Source: Isosphaera sp.
Lineage (GTDB): Bacteria; Planctomycetota; Phycisphaerae; Phycisphaerales; UBA1924
Length of the DNA stretch: 64,000 bases
Assembly: GCA_013822085.1 (NCBI GenBank)
Contig: PNJV01000006.1
Location: 1-64,000 of the forward strand
Direction: 5' to 3'
This document shows positions 21,192 to 30,487 of this stretch, piece by piece; within the stretch, counting starts at the first letter, position 1, and each line of letters begins with the position of its first letter. The notes beneath the pieces were generated by a model. It saw nothing but the letters and a program-made list of their open reading frames with translations, ran no database searches and was not told where the DNA came from. A program made the position numbers and the translations under genes.

Positions 21192-22997
21192 ATGGTCGCA
21201 CGGACGCACAGCCCGGCGCATCCCGTCGCCCCGGGGGTCTTTGACCCCGGGGCCGGCGCGGGCGTGCGCGGCATGACCTGCCGGTGGGTGCTGGCGGGGG
21301 CCGAGCACCACGGCGCCGGCGGGGGATCGCTGGTCGAGCGCGTCCTCGGGGCGCGCGGCCTGACGGGCGCCTCGGCCGCGGCGTTCCTGGACCCGCGCCT
21401 GAGCCAGCTGCACGACCCGTCGCTGCTGCCGGACATCGAGCCGGCCGCCCAGCGCATCCTGGCGGCGCTCGACGCGCGTGAGCCGGTGGCGATCTACGGC
21501 GATTACGACGTGGACGGCGTCACCGCCGCTGCGATCCTCTGGCGCACCTTGGCGTTCCTCCGCCCCGAGGCGCCCGTGCACACGTACATCCCGCACCGCG
21601 TGGAGGAGGGCTACGGCGTCAGCTCCGCGGCCCTGGGCGAGCTGGCCGAGCGCGGCGTGCGCGTGGTGGTCACGGTCGACTGCGGCATCACGGCGATCGA
21701 GCCGGCGCTGCGGGCGCGCGCGCTGGGCATGGACCTGATCGTCACCGACCACCACCAGCCCCCCGCCGAGGCCTCGGGCCTGCCCGACGCGCTGGCGTGC
21801 GTCCACCCGCGGCGCCCCGGCTCGGCGTACCCCTTCGGCGAGCTGAGCGGCGCGGGCGTGGCGTACAAGCTCGCCTGGCGCCTGGCCACGCTGGCGCACG
21901 GCTCGCCGCGGCTGGGCGCCCAGGCCCGCACGCTCCTGGTGGACCTGCTGGCCCTGGCGGCGCTGGGGGCTGTGGCGGACGTGGTGCCGCTCGTCGGGGA
22001 GAACCGCGTGATCGTGCGCCACGGCCTGGCCCGCGTGGCCGACTCGCCGTTCGTCGGTCTGCGCGCCCTGACCGAGGCGGCGCGGCTCGGGGGCGCCCGC
22101 GTCTCGGCGTGGGACGCCGGCTTCCGCCTGGCCCCGCGCCTCAACGCCTCAGGCCGCATGGCCCACGCCGCCGAGGCGCTCGAGCTGCTGATCACGCCCG
22201 ATCAGGCCCGCGCCGGGGCCATCGCGCAGGCCATGGAAGCGCGCAACCAGGACCGCCGGTCCACCGAGCGAGCGATCACCGAGCGCGCCGCCGAGATGGC
22301 CGCGCACGCCGGCATGACCACCGACGGCAGCGCCATCGTGCTGGCCCACCCCGACTGGCACCCGGGCGTGGTCGGCATCGCCTGCTCGCGTCTGGTCGAC
22401 CGCTTCTACCGGCCCACGCTCCTGCTGTGCCAGCGCGACAACCAGTGCCACGGCTCGGGGCGCTCCATCGACGGCTTCGACCTCCACGCCGCCCTGGACG
22501 CCTGCTCGCGGCACCTGATCTCCTTCGGCGGGCACCAGATGGCCGCGGGGCTGCGGCTCCGGAGCGACCGGCTCGCCGATTTCACCGCCGAGTTCCTCGG
22601 CCACGCCGCGCGGGCGCTGCCGGCCGAGCGGCTCGTCAAGCCGCTGCGCATCGACGCCGCCGCGACGATCCCGGAGCTGACGACCGACGCGGTGGCGCGG
22701 CTGATGCAGCTCGAGCCGTTCGGGCGTGGCAACCCCGCGCCGACGATCGTGCTTGGGGGGCTGCGCGTGCTGGGCCCGCCGCGCCCCCTGGGCCCGCGCG
22801 GGGACCACCTGGCGTTGCTCCTGGGCCAGCCCGGGGGCCGCGGCCTGCGCTGCGTGGCGTGGGGCTGGGGGCCGCGGATCGGGCACCTGCCCGAGGGGAT
22901 GGCCCTGGACGCCGCGGTGCGCCCGCGCATCAGCACCTATTCGGGCAGATCGCAGGTCGAGCCGGAGCTGATCGACGCGCGGCCGGTGGGGCGCTAG
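21192..22997 (+). CDS. recJ: single-stranded-DNA-specific exonuclease RecJ (start may be 21273)
   Basis: VAIYGDYDVDGVTAAAIL, VVTVDCGITA, DLIVTDHHQPP, HPDWHPGVVGI, GSGRSIDGFDLHAALDAC, SFGGHQMAAGL. Confidence 0.95.
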   Translation: MVARTHSPAHPVAPGVFDPGAGAGVRGMTCRWVLAGAEHHGAGGGSLVERVLGARGLTGASAAAFLDPRLSQLHDPSLLPDIEPAAQRILAALDAREPVAIYGDYDVDGVTAAAILWRTLAFLRPEAPVHTYIPHRVEEGYGVSSAALGELAERGVRVVVTVDCGITAIEPALRARALGMDLIVTDHHQPPAEASGLPDALACVHPRRPGSAYPFGELSGAGVAYKLAWRLATLAHGSPRLGAQARTLLVDLLALAALGAVADVVPLVGENRVIVRHGLARVADSPFVGLRALTEAARLGGARVSAWDAGFRLAPRLNASGRMAHAAEALELLITPDQARAGAIAQAMEARNQDRRSTERAITERAAEMAAHAGMTTDGSAIVLAHPDWHPGVVGIACSRLVDRFYRPTLLLCQRDNQCHGSGRSIDGFDLHAALDACSRHLISFGGHQMAAGLRLRSDRLADFTAEFLGHAARALPAERLVKPLRIDAAATIPELTTDAVARLMQLEPFGRGNPAPTIVLGGLRVLGPPRPLGPRGDHLALLLGQPGGRGLRCVAWGWGPRIGHLPEGMALDAAVRPRISTYSGRSQVEPELIDARPVGR

Positions 22998-23016
22998 CGC
23001 GCCCGTGGGTGAGCGG

Positions 23017-24210
23017 TCACGCCGCGGCCTCGGCCGTCACGCGCCCGCCCACGCGCCCCTTCCAGGCGCGCCGGCCGCGCAGGTGCAGCCACAGGCTCCA
23101 CCACTGGATCGCCGTGAGCATGGCCACGCCCAGCGGGTGCAGCGCCACGCCCAGCCACGGCTGGCCGAACCGCGCCGCCAGCAACGCCCGCTCGGCCATC
23201 GGCACGAGCACCCCCGCGCCCGCCAGCCACCACGTCGGCCCCCCCGCTGGCACAGCACCCGACCCGAGCAGCGCCACCGCCGCCCACGGCCAGAGGTGCC
23301 CCAGCCCGTGCATCGCGGTGATCACACACAAGAGTGTGACCGAGCCGAGCCCCTCGTAGGCGTTCTTGCCGAACCCGCGCCACACCTGGCCCAGCCCCCG
23401 GTACATGCGCACGCTGCACAGGGCCGTGCCGTCGAACAGGTCCGTCGCGTAGCCGGCGCGCCGGACCGCCCGCGGCAGGCGGATGCCGTCGTGCATGCTG
23501 CTGCGGAAGCCGGCGTGCCCGCCGCTGGCCAGGTACGCCTCGCGCAGGACCAGCAGGAACTGCCCGCACCCGGCCGAGGCGCTCGGGTCGCGCGTCGCCC
23601 GCATCCGCGCCAGCGGCAGGTACGACAGGAGCACGAAGTGGATCAGCGGCACCACCAGCGCCTCAGCGAGCGTCCCGGTGACCTGCCTCGGGAAGGTCGA
23701 GATCAGCCCCAGACGCTCCGGCCCGGACCGCGCCGCACGCAGCGCCGCGGCCACCGCGTCGGGCTCGAAGCGCACGTCCGCGTCGGTAAAGAGCAGCCAC
23801 TCGGACCCCGCCGCAGCAGCCGATCGCGCCATGCGGTCGCACGCCCACTGCTTGCCGTTCCAGCCCTCGGGCAGGCCCTCGGTGGGCACAACGCGCAGGC
23901 GCGCGTCGGACTCGGCCAGCCGGGCCAGGGCCTGGCCGGTGCCGTCGGTCGATTGATCGTTGTACGCCAGGACGATCAGCTCGGCATGGCGCTGGTCAAG
24001 CAGCGAGCGCACGCACGGGCCGATGTTCGCCTCCTCGTTGCGCGCCGGGACGCACACGCAGACGCGCTGGGGCACAGCCTCAGCCCGGTCGGGCCCGGAG
24101 GGGGGTGCGGGGGGTGCGGGGCGGTACAGCCGCAGGTTCCAGCACGCCATGGCCAGCGCCAGCGACGAAACCACGAGCCCAGCGATCAGGGACAGGTCGA
24201 TGATGTGCAC
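23017..24210 (-). CDS. family 2 glycosyltransferase, CrtQ/HpnB-like membrane-associated
   Basis: VCVCVPARNEEANIGPCVRSLLDQ, VLAYNDQSTDGTGQ, LLFTDADVRFEPDAV, GCGQFLLVLREAYLASGGH; flanking TM segments. Confidence 0.82.
   Translation of the reverse strand: MHIIDLSLIAGLVVSSLALAMACWNLRLYRPAPPAPPSGPDRAEAVPQRVCVCVPARNEEANIGPCVRSLLDQRHAELIVLAYNDQSTDGTGQALARLAESDARLRVVPTEGLPEGWNGKQWACDRMARSAAAAGSEWLLFTDADVRFEPDAVAAALRAARSGPERLGLISTFPRQVTGTLAEALVVPLIHFVLLSYLPLARMRATRDPSASAGCGQFLLVLREAYLASGGHAGFRSSMHDGIRLPRAVRRAGYATDLFDGTALCSVRMYRGLGQVWRGFGKNAYEGLGSVTLLCVITAMHGLGHLWPWAAVALLGSGAVPAGGPTWWLAGAGVLVPMAERALLAARFGQPWLGVALHPLGVAMLTAIQWWSLWLHLRGRRAWKGRVGGRVTAEAAA
24100..24117. repeat. 9-bp tandem repeat ggggggtgc x2
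   Basis: same unit as 5891-5917; encodes APPAPPS on the minus strand. Confidence 0.85.
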
Positions 24211-24291
24211 GCGCGCGTCCGGGAGGGGGTGGAGGTGAGCCCCGAGTGAGGTGAGCGTGGATTTATATCCACGCGGGCGCCATCGGCGTGC

Positions 24292-25140
24292 TCAGCGCCT
24301 GGTGGCCCGCACGGCCCCGCTGCGGCCGCGGGCGCGCAGCCACAGGTCGTAGAGCGGGTTGATCCGGGCGTTCCCGCCGCCGAGCAGCGTCTCGAAGGCG
24401 CCCTCGTCCCGCTCGACGACCAGCCGGGCCAGCGCGCCGGCGTTGGCGCTCATGCCCTCGTTGAGGGCGCGCGTCCACCCGATCGTCGTGCCGCGATCGC
24501 ACACGATCGGGTGGCACCGGATCAGGATCTCGGGGCGCTTCTGGAGCCCGAACCAGTACTCGACGGCCACCGAGACCACGTCCACCCCGTCCCCGCGCTC
24601 CCCGCCCAGCCGGGCCGCGACGGCGCCGGCGCCGGGGCGGACGCGCACCGGCTGGCGCACGTCGACGAACCGCCCCTGCGGCGTGAGCCAGAACACCGTC
24701 GACGGGTCGCGCGCAAAGCTCGCCCCCACGTACCGCAGCATCTGCCCCAGCGCCGCGGGGTGGTCCGGCTCGATCCCGAAGAGCGCCACCCGGCGCATAA
24801 ACGCGAACGTCCGCAGCTGCCGAAGCTCCATCGGGCCCAGCAGCGTGCGCCCCGGCAGGAGGCGCCGCCACAGGTACATACCCACCAGCGGGTCCCACCA
24901 GCTCTGGTGGTTCATCGCCACGATCAGCGGCCGTGGCGCGGGCCCGTCAGCGGGCGCGTCGTGGCGCACGAGCGCTTGCGCGCTGCCGCGCGCCACCCGC
25001 ACGGCGTGGAACGAGCGGCGCAGCATCTTGACGATCCACCACGAGAACGCGCCGCGCAGGCGCGGGCTGATCGCCGCCGGCCAGAGCACGTCGGGGTCGT
25101 AGACGGCCCCGGTGCGCGGGTCCGTGCGCTCGGGGGTCAC
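24292..25140 (-). CDS. PlsC-like lysophospholipid/carotenoid acyltransferase (GTG start)
   Basis: PLIVAMNHQSWWDPLVGMYLW (HX4D-type motif, here NHQSWWD), FWLTPQGRFVDVRQPVR. Confidence 0.78.
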   Translation of the reverse strand: MTPERTDPRTGAVYDPDVLWPAAISPRLRGAFSWWIVKMLRRSFHAVRVARGSAQALVRHDAPADGPAPRPLIVAMNHQSWWDPLVGMYLWRRLLPGRTLLGPMELRQLRTFAFMRRVALFGIEPDHPAALGQMLRYVGASFARDPSTVFWLTPQGRFVDVRQPVRVRPGAGAVAARLGGERGDGVDVVSVAVEYWFGLQKRPEILIRCHPIVCDRGTTIGWTRALNEGMSANAGALARLVVERDEGAFETLLGGGNARINPLYDLWLRARGRSGAVRATRR

Positions 25141-25148
25141 GGCCGCCA

Positions 25149-26693
25149 CTATCCGGCCACCGCCGCCAGGCCCTCCTCGACGCAGCGGAAGACCTTGGGC
25201 CACATCTCGGGGCGCATCGCGGGCATCGGCGGGAGCATGCGCACGTGGTAGGGGCCGTGGCCGCAGTAGAACGCGATCACGCCCGCGTCGAACATGGCCC
25301 GGCAGGCCCTGGTCACGCGGTCCTTGTCGCCGCCGAAGGGCGTGAACTTCATCATCCCTCCCGTGCCCCCGACGATGTCGGGCAGCTGGCCCCAGGCGCT
25401 GCTGTGGCCAAACCACCCGGGCCGACGCGCCGCAAGGGCCCGCACCTGCTCGACGAACAGCGCGTGGTGCCTGGCGAATGAGCCGTCGTGGCCGTAGTAG
25501 GCCGCCTCGTTCTCGGCCAAGCGGCCCAGGACCTCGATCCCGGCGCGGAACTGCGTCGGCCCGCTGATGAACGTGCCCGAGAGCAGGCCCGGGCCGGGGT
25601 TGTACTCCGGCGTGAACATGGTGGCGCACGCCTGGGTCATCTTGCCGACGCAGAAGACGTCCACGAACTCGCCCAGGCCCAGGGCCTCGTAGGCGAACAT
25701 GGACGTGGTGCGCCCGAAGGTCTGGATCTCGTCGTCCCACACGGCGATCTTGTGGGCCCGGCACACGTCGATCAGGGCGGTGAAGAACTCGCGCGGGGCG
25801 GTGTTGAACCCGCCCTCGCCCTGCACCAGCTCGAAGATGAAGCAGGCGTGCTGACCCGGGTAGCGCTCGACGTACTGCCTCAGGTGCCACACGCACATGT
25901 CGATGTAGCGCGTCGCGCCCACGCGGCGCGCCGCCGCCTCGTCGTAGAACGGCATGTAGTCCACCAGCGTCGAGAGCGGGACGCCCACGCGGTTGGCCGC
26001 CGAGTCGCCGATCTGCGACATCGTCACGCTCCGGCCCATGAAGCAGTCCTTGAACGCGATCACCCGGCTGGCCGGCGCGTGCTTCTGGTAGCACACCTTG
26101 AGCGCGTTCTCGTTGGCCATCGCCCCGGACGTGCTCGGGTACACGTGCGCCAGCCGCGAGGAGCGCCGGGCGAGCCCGACCAGGCGCCGGCCGAACTGGT
26201 ACGCGTCGTCGTTGGCCTGGAGGTTGCCCTCCTGCACCACGTCGGTGAGCGCCCCCTCCAGGCCGGCCCGGACCAGCCCCGGGTCGCTGTGCCCCAGGAA
26301 GTGCACCCCGATCCCGCTGATCATGTCCCACTTGACGCTGCCGTCGGCCAGCTCCACCAGCGGGCCGTTGCCCACGCCCGAGCCCAGGTACGGGTACAGC
26401 AGGGCCCGCCCGCGGACCTCGGCGGCCTGGGCCATCATCTGCTCGTAGCGCTGGCGGCCCTCAGCGCTGACGGGCCCGCGCGCGTCGGTGACCTTGGCCG
26501 ACGCCGCAGCGACCTCCGCCACGAGCATGTCGATCGCCCGCCGCACCGCCGGCGAGCCGGCCATGGCGGCCCCCGCGGTCCCGGGCACCGCGATGGCGCC
26601 CGGCCCCGCCGACGCGCCGTGGGCGCCCTGGTGATCGGCCGGCGGACCGCCGACCGGGGTCCCCGCCGCAGCAGCAACGTGTGTGGGTGTCAT
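25149..26693 (-). CDS. class III PLP-dependent aminotransferase
   Basis: VYPSTSGAMANENALKVCYQKHAP, FIFELVQGEGGFNTAPREFF, IAVWDDEIQTFGRTTSMFAYE, DVFCVGKMTQA. Confidence 0.87.
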   Translation of the reverse strand: MTPTHVAAAAGTPVGGPPADHQGAHGASAGPGAIAVPGTAGAAMAGSPAVRRAIDMLVAEVAAASAKVTDARGPVSAEGRQRYEQMMAQAAEVRGRALLYPYLGSGVGNGPLVELADGSVKWDMISGIGVHFLGHSDPGLVRAGLEGALTDVVQEGNLQANDDAYQFGRRLVGLARRSSRLAHVYPSTSGAMANENALKVCYQKHAPASRVIAFKDCFMGRSVTMSQIGDSAANRVGVPLSTLVDYMPFYDEAAARRVGATRYIDMCVWHLRQYVERYPGQHACFIFELVQGEGGFNTAPREFFTALIDVCRAHKIAVWDDEIQTFGRTTSMFAYEALGLGEFVDVFCVGKMTQACATMFTPEYNPGPGLLSGTFISGPTQFRAGIEVLGRLAENEAAYYGHDGSFARHHALFVEQVRALAARRPGWFGHSSAWGQLPDIVGGTGGMMKFTPFGGDKDRVTRACRAMFDAGVIAFYCGHGPYHVRMLPPMPAMRPEMWPKVFRCVEEGLAAVAG

Positions 26694-26796
26694 GGGACGC
26701 TCCGCGTGGCGAGCGCCCGCTCGCCGCGGTCAGTGTACGGGACCGCGGCGATGGCCGCGCCCCCGCAGCGGGGCCGTCCAACCGACGCCGCGGCGC

Positions 26797-28191
26797 TCAG
26801 GCCACGGCCTGATCGTCGGCCAGCGCCTTGGCGAACTCCTCGGGGGACATCTCGGTGACGGTCGCCTTGGCCAGGATCGCGTCGAGGGTCTTGTGCTCGC
26901 GGATCTGGAGCACGATGCCGCTGACCTGGTTGCTGGCGATGAGCTGCTGGCGGATCTTCTCCGGCCGCTCGCCGCGCTGGGCGGCGATCTGCGCGATGCG
27001 CCCGTTGACCTCGCCCTCGCTCACGCGGACGCCCAGCTGCTCGGCCGCCCGGTCGAGGACGAAGAACAGCTTGAGCTCGTTGGCCGCGGCGCTGTTCGAG
27101 GCCGAGCGCAGGGACGCCAGCGACTGCTCGATCGCCGCCGACTCAAGGCCGCGGTAGAGCATCTCCAGCCGGCGACGCTCCAGGTTCCGCGCCGACTGCG
27201 ACGCCGTCACCCGCTCGGGCAGCTCCATCGAGACCGACTGGAGCAGCCAGCGCGCCACCTGCCGACGCATCACCACCGCCTGCTCGATCAGGGCTCGCTC
27301 GTAGAGCCGCTGCCGCACCGCGCCCCTGAGGGCCCCCTCGTCGGGCATCCCGAACCGGGTCACCAGCTCCTCGGGCGTCGTGGGCACGATCCGGTCGGCG
27401 CGCGCCGGCGTGTACTCGACCACCAGGTCCTTGCCGCGCAGGGCCTCGATCTCGTGGTTCTCCGGGCCCCGCGCCCGCACCGTCAGCTTCTGCCCGGGCC
27501 TCGGGGCCCCCAGCTGCGCCCCCAGGTCGTCGACGACGAGCCCGACGATCATGCCCTGCCCGCCCTTGTCCGTCGGCGGCACCTGAACCACGATCCCGTC
27601 CTGCTCGAAGTACGCCGTCCCGTCGCCCCCGAGCAGCCTGGCGTGGCCGGTCAGGTAGTCGCCCGCCTCGGCGAACTCGCGGTCCTCCAGCCGGCCCTCC
27701 TGGATCAGCAGCTTGTTCAGCTCGCGGTCGATCACCTCGTCGCGCACCTCGGCCAGCGGCTTCTTGACCGCGATGCCCTCCAGGCTCGGCAGCTCGAACT
27801 GCGGCGGCACCTCCACCTCGATCTCGAACCGCAGCGGCTTGCCCGACTCGAGCGCGAGCGACTTGAGCGTCTCGTCCCCCACCGGGTTGCCGATCACCCG
27901 CAGCTTGTGCTCTTCGACCGCCCGCGAGAACGCCGCCGAGACCAGCTGCTCCTTGGCCTGGGTCAGCACCGCGGCGCCGAACTTCTTCTCGATCAGCCGC
28001 CGCGGGGCGCGCCCCCGGCGGAAGCCGGGGATCTCCGCCTCGGCCACCAGCGTGTCCAGCGAGAGCGCCAGCGACTCGTCCACCGCCTCGGCGGGCACCT
28101 CGATGGCCAGCTTCTTGCGGCTCGGGCCCACGTCCGTGACCGTCACCTTGTTCATCCGTGCCGCCGCCGCCGTGTCCGTGTGATCCGCCAT
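26797..28191 (-). CDS. tig: trigger factor (peptidyl-prolyl isomerase/chaperone)
   Basis: MNKVTVTDVGPSRKKLAIEVPAEAVDESLALSLDTLVAEAEIPGFRRGRAPRRLIEKKFG. Confidence 0.93.
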   Translation of the reverse strand: MADHTDTAAAARMNKVTVTDVGPSRKKLAIEVPAEAVDESLALSLDTLVAEAEIPGFRRGRAPRRLIEKKFGAAVLTQAKEQLVSAAFSRAVEEHKLRVIGNPVGDETLKSLALESGKPLRFEIEVEVPPQFELPSLEGIAVKKPLAEVRDEVIDRELNKLLIQEGRLEDREFAEAGDYLTGHARLLGGDGTAYFEQDGIVVQVPPTDKGGQGMIVGLVVDDLGAQLGAPRPGQKLTVRARGPENHEIEALRGKDLVVEYTPARADRIVPTTPEELVTRFGMPDEGALRGAVRQRLYERALIEQAVVMRRQVARWLLQSVSMELPERVTASQSARNLERRRLEMLYRGLESAAIEQSLASLRSASNSAAANELKLFFVLDRAAEQLGVRVSEGEVNGRIAQIAAQRGERPEKIRQQLIASNQVSGIVLQIREHKTLDAILAKATVTEMSPEEFAKALADDQAVA

Positions 28192-28336
28192 GCGTCCTCT
28201 TCCCGGGGTCCAGGGCGTCGTGTCAGTCCCGACGCCCCCCGCCCGCGTGCGAACCACCACAATAGCCCACCACGGCCCACAAATCGCCACCGCCACGCCC
28301 CAGCACCAAGCTCCCCGACATACCCTCCCTCCACAA

Positions 28337-28421
28337 GCCGGAGTGGCGGAATTGGCAGACGCAACGGATTCAAAATCCGTCGCCCCCTAAAGGCGTGTGG
28401 GTTCGACTCCCTCCTCCGGCA
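28337..28421 (+). tRNA. tRNA-Leu (anticodon CAA)
   Basis: GCCGGAG/CTCCGGC acceptor, GGATTCAAAATCC anticodon arm, long variable arm, GGTTCGACTCC T-arm. Confidence 0.95.
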
Positions 28422-28446
28422 CTGCGCAGGGCGCCGCTGCGCCGCG

Positions 28447-28509
28447 TCGACGCGCGCATCTGGTGCATCGACGCGCGCATCTGGTGCATCGACGCGCGCA
28501 TCTGGTGCG
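28447..28509. repeat. 21-bp tandem repeat tcgacgcgcgcatctggtgca x3 (last copy one mismatch)
   Basis: direct reading, immediately downstream of tRNA-Leu(CAA). Confidence 0.95.
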
Positions 28510-28578
28510 AAACTCTCCCCAGCAGCGAGCCCCGCTCACACCCCAAGCCGCCATTGACCCAGCATCCCGGAGACCCGC

Positions 28579-28944
28579 ATGCCCACAACTCGGTTGATAC
28601 ACACCCTGTTGCTCGCGCCCCTGACGCTCCTGCCCGGCTGCATCGTCGGCGCGGGGAGCAAAGAGACCCTCCAGGGGCAGTTTGTTAGCGCCTCGACACT
28701 CGCCGAGGTGCAGCAAGGACACACCAAGGACACGTGGTTGATCGGCCTCCTGGGACAGCCAGATAGCAAGACCCCCCAGCACGACGGCAGCGAGCTGTGG
28801 CGCTGGGAATACCGCCGCGAAAAAGTCTCAATAGGCTATCTGATCTTCGTTTTCGAGGCCGTCAACAAGGAACTCACGCGCGTAACAACCTACGCCAAGA
28901 TCCGCGACGGCGTCGTCGAGTCCGTCTGGCAAGAGCAGGGCTGA
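28579..28944 (+). CDS. SmpA/OmlA (BamE)-like small lipoprotein
   Basis: lipobox-like LTLLPGC; STLAEVQQGHTKDTWLIGLLGQPDSKTP...ELWRWEY. Confidence 0.7.
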   Translation: MPTTRLIHTLLLAPLTLLPGCIVGAGSKETLQGQFVSASTLAEVQQGHTKDTWLIGLLGQPDSKTPQHDGSELWRWEYRREKVSIGYLIFVFEAVNKELTRVTTYAKIRDGVVESVWQEQG

Positions 28945-28957
28945 TCCCGCCACTGCC

Positions 28958-28986
28958 AAAAAAAAACGCCCGGCACCGGCCGGGCG
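28958..28986 (-). terminator. intrinsic terminator for the minus-strand PEP-CTERM gene
   Basis: GC hairpin cgcccggcaccggccgggcg with adjacent A9 on plus strand (U-tract on minus). Confidence 0.75.
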
Positions 28987-29048
28987 AACAAAGCGATCTA
29001 GATTGTCATCGGGCCACCGACAGCGGGTGCCATCAACACGGCCGCGCC

Positions 29049-29585
29049 TCAGGCGCGACGCCGACGGGCGGCCACCACGCCGCCAAGGCCCAGCAGCGCC
29101 GCCGTCGCCGGAGCCGGCACCAGCGTGAAGCTCACGGCGCTCTGGCTCGAGAACCGGGCGACGGTGCTGCCCTCGGAGAACGAGAACCCCACGAACGACT
29201 GCGCGGGGCTGTTGGGGTCGGAGAAGCTGCTAAAGCCGCGGCCGGTCTGAATGTCGCCCGGACGCGTCACAAAGAGCGCGTAGTCGTTGATGTCGGCGAA
29301 GAACGTGTTGTCGTCCAGGTCGGCCAGGCCCAGCGTGAAGCTGCCGATGCCAAAGCCGGCGTTGACCTCGGTCCAGGCGAAGCTGAACGACTCGAACTCG
29401 GCGAACTCGAAGACGCCGTTGCTGTTCAGGTCCCGCGCCGAGAAGGCGCCCGAGACCGAGCCCGTCAGCAGCAGCGGGTCGGGCTCGACAAAGAAGTCCA
29501 GCGCAAAGGTGTACGACACCGACTGCTGCGCCTGGGCAACCCCAGCGCACAGAACAAGGCCAGCCGCAGCAAGACACATACGCAT
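29049..29585 (-). CDS. PEP-CTERM sorting domain protein
   Basis: signal peptide MRMCLAAAGLVLCAGVAQAQ; C-terminal VPAPATAALLGLGGVVAARRRRA; DLNSNGVFEFAEF EF-hand-like loop. Confidence 0.82.
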   Translation of the reverse strand: MRMCLAAAGLVLCAGVAQAQQSVSYTFALDFFVEPDPLLLTGSVSGAFSARDLNSNGVFEFAEFESFSFAWTEVNAGFGIGSFTLGLADLDDNTFFADINDYALFVTRPGDIQTGRGFSSFSDPNSPAQSFVGFSFSEGSTVARFSSQSAVSFTLVPAPATAALLGLGGVVAARRRRA

Positions 29586-29929
29586 AGCTCTCTCCTCTTT
29601 GGATCACCCGCTCGGTCCCCCGGGGTGTCTTAGCAGTTTACAGCCGTGCGCCGTCACGCCCACGAAGATCGCGCAAGCGTCCCGTGAACCCGCTCACTCG
29701 CTGCGCGCGCATCGCGGCCGCATAGGTCCGAGCAATCCCTGGCATGCATTGCCACCGCGCAGACAGAACTGCCAGCCTCGCATGACCCAACCGTTCCAAC
29801 TCGTGCTCCGCTGCTCGCCCGCCGCGCCGCGGCGCACCAAACCAGCAAGGCCCGCGCGCCCAGCGACGCGCCCGCGCTCCTCCAGCCGACCCACCGCGAC
29901 CATCCCTCCCTCAGCGATACGATCGCGTT

Positions 29930-30376
29930 ATGAACGCACCCTGGCGATCGCTCCTGCTGGCTGCCGCATGCTCCGCGCTGGCCGTCGTCCCCGCGTGCCT
30001 CCCGCGCGACCGCGAGCGCTTCGCCGCTGAAACGCAGGCCCTTTCCGCGGTCTCCGACGCGCGCAGCCTGACCTACTGGATCGCCCGCGACAACGAGCGC
30101 CTGCGCGACCTGCCGCTGGAGCTGGCCGACCGCCGGGTCGAGCTGCTCGACCAGCGCGCAGCCCTGCAGGCCCAGATCGAGGGCGTCGAGAGCGAGCTCC
30201 AGCTGGCCCGCCAGGCCCGCGAGCAGGGCGGCTTCTCCGACCTGCACGAGCCCGAAACTCCCGAGGGCGAGTCCTCGATCGATTCACTCCAGCGTGCCAC
30301 CCAGCGGCTGCGCCTGGCCTGGTCGGAGCTGCTCACCAAGGCCAAGCCGCAGCCCTTCAACCCGCCGGGGTACTGA
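29930..30376 (+). CDS. hypothetical exported/lipoprotein with coiled coil
   Basis: LLLAAACSALAVVPAC signal; heptad-rich RRVELLDQRAALQAQIEGVESELQLARQAREQGG. Confidence 0.6.
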   Translation: MNAPWRSLLLAAACSALAVVPACLPRDRERFAAETQALSAVSDARSLTYWIARDNERLRDLPLELADRRVELLDQRAALQAQIEGVESELQLARQAREQGGFSDLHEPETPEGESSIDSLQRATQRLRLAWSELLTKAKPQPFNPPGY

Positions 30377-30409
30377 GCGCAGCTGCCCAGCCCGCGGCGC
30401 GCCGCCGAG

Positions 30410-30447
30410 AAAAAACGCCCCCGGCCACGAGCGGTGACCGGGGGGCG
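30410..30447 (-). terminator. probable intrinsic terminator for the prolyl oligopeptidase gene
   Basis: aaaaaa followed by imperfect hairpin cgcccccggccacgagcggtgaccggggggcg (U-tract on minus). Confidence 0.6.
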
Positions 30448-30487
30448 GGGGGATTGATTCGCACACGAACCGGTGCCCGCGCGAGCG

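Noticed and set aside
8543-28421. tRNA-linked genomic island between the two tRNA-Leu genes
   Set aside because: No integrase, no direct-repeat att sites recognised, and the content (citrate synthase, argC, recJ, tig) is largely housekeeping
28447-28509. Possible CRISPR array
   Set aside because: Contiguous 21-bp tandem repeat with no spacers and no cas genes nearby
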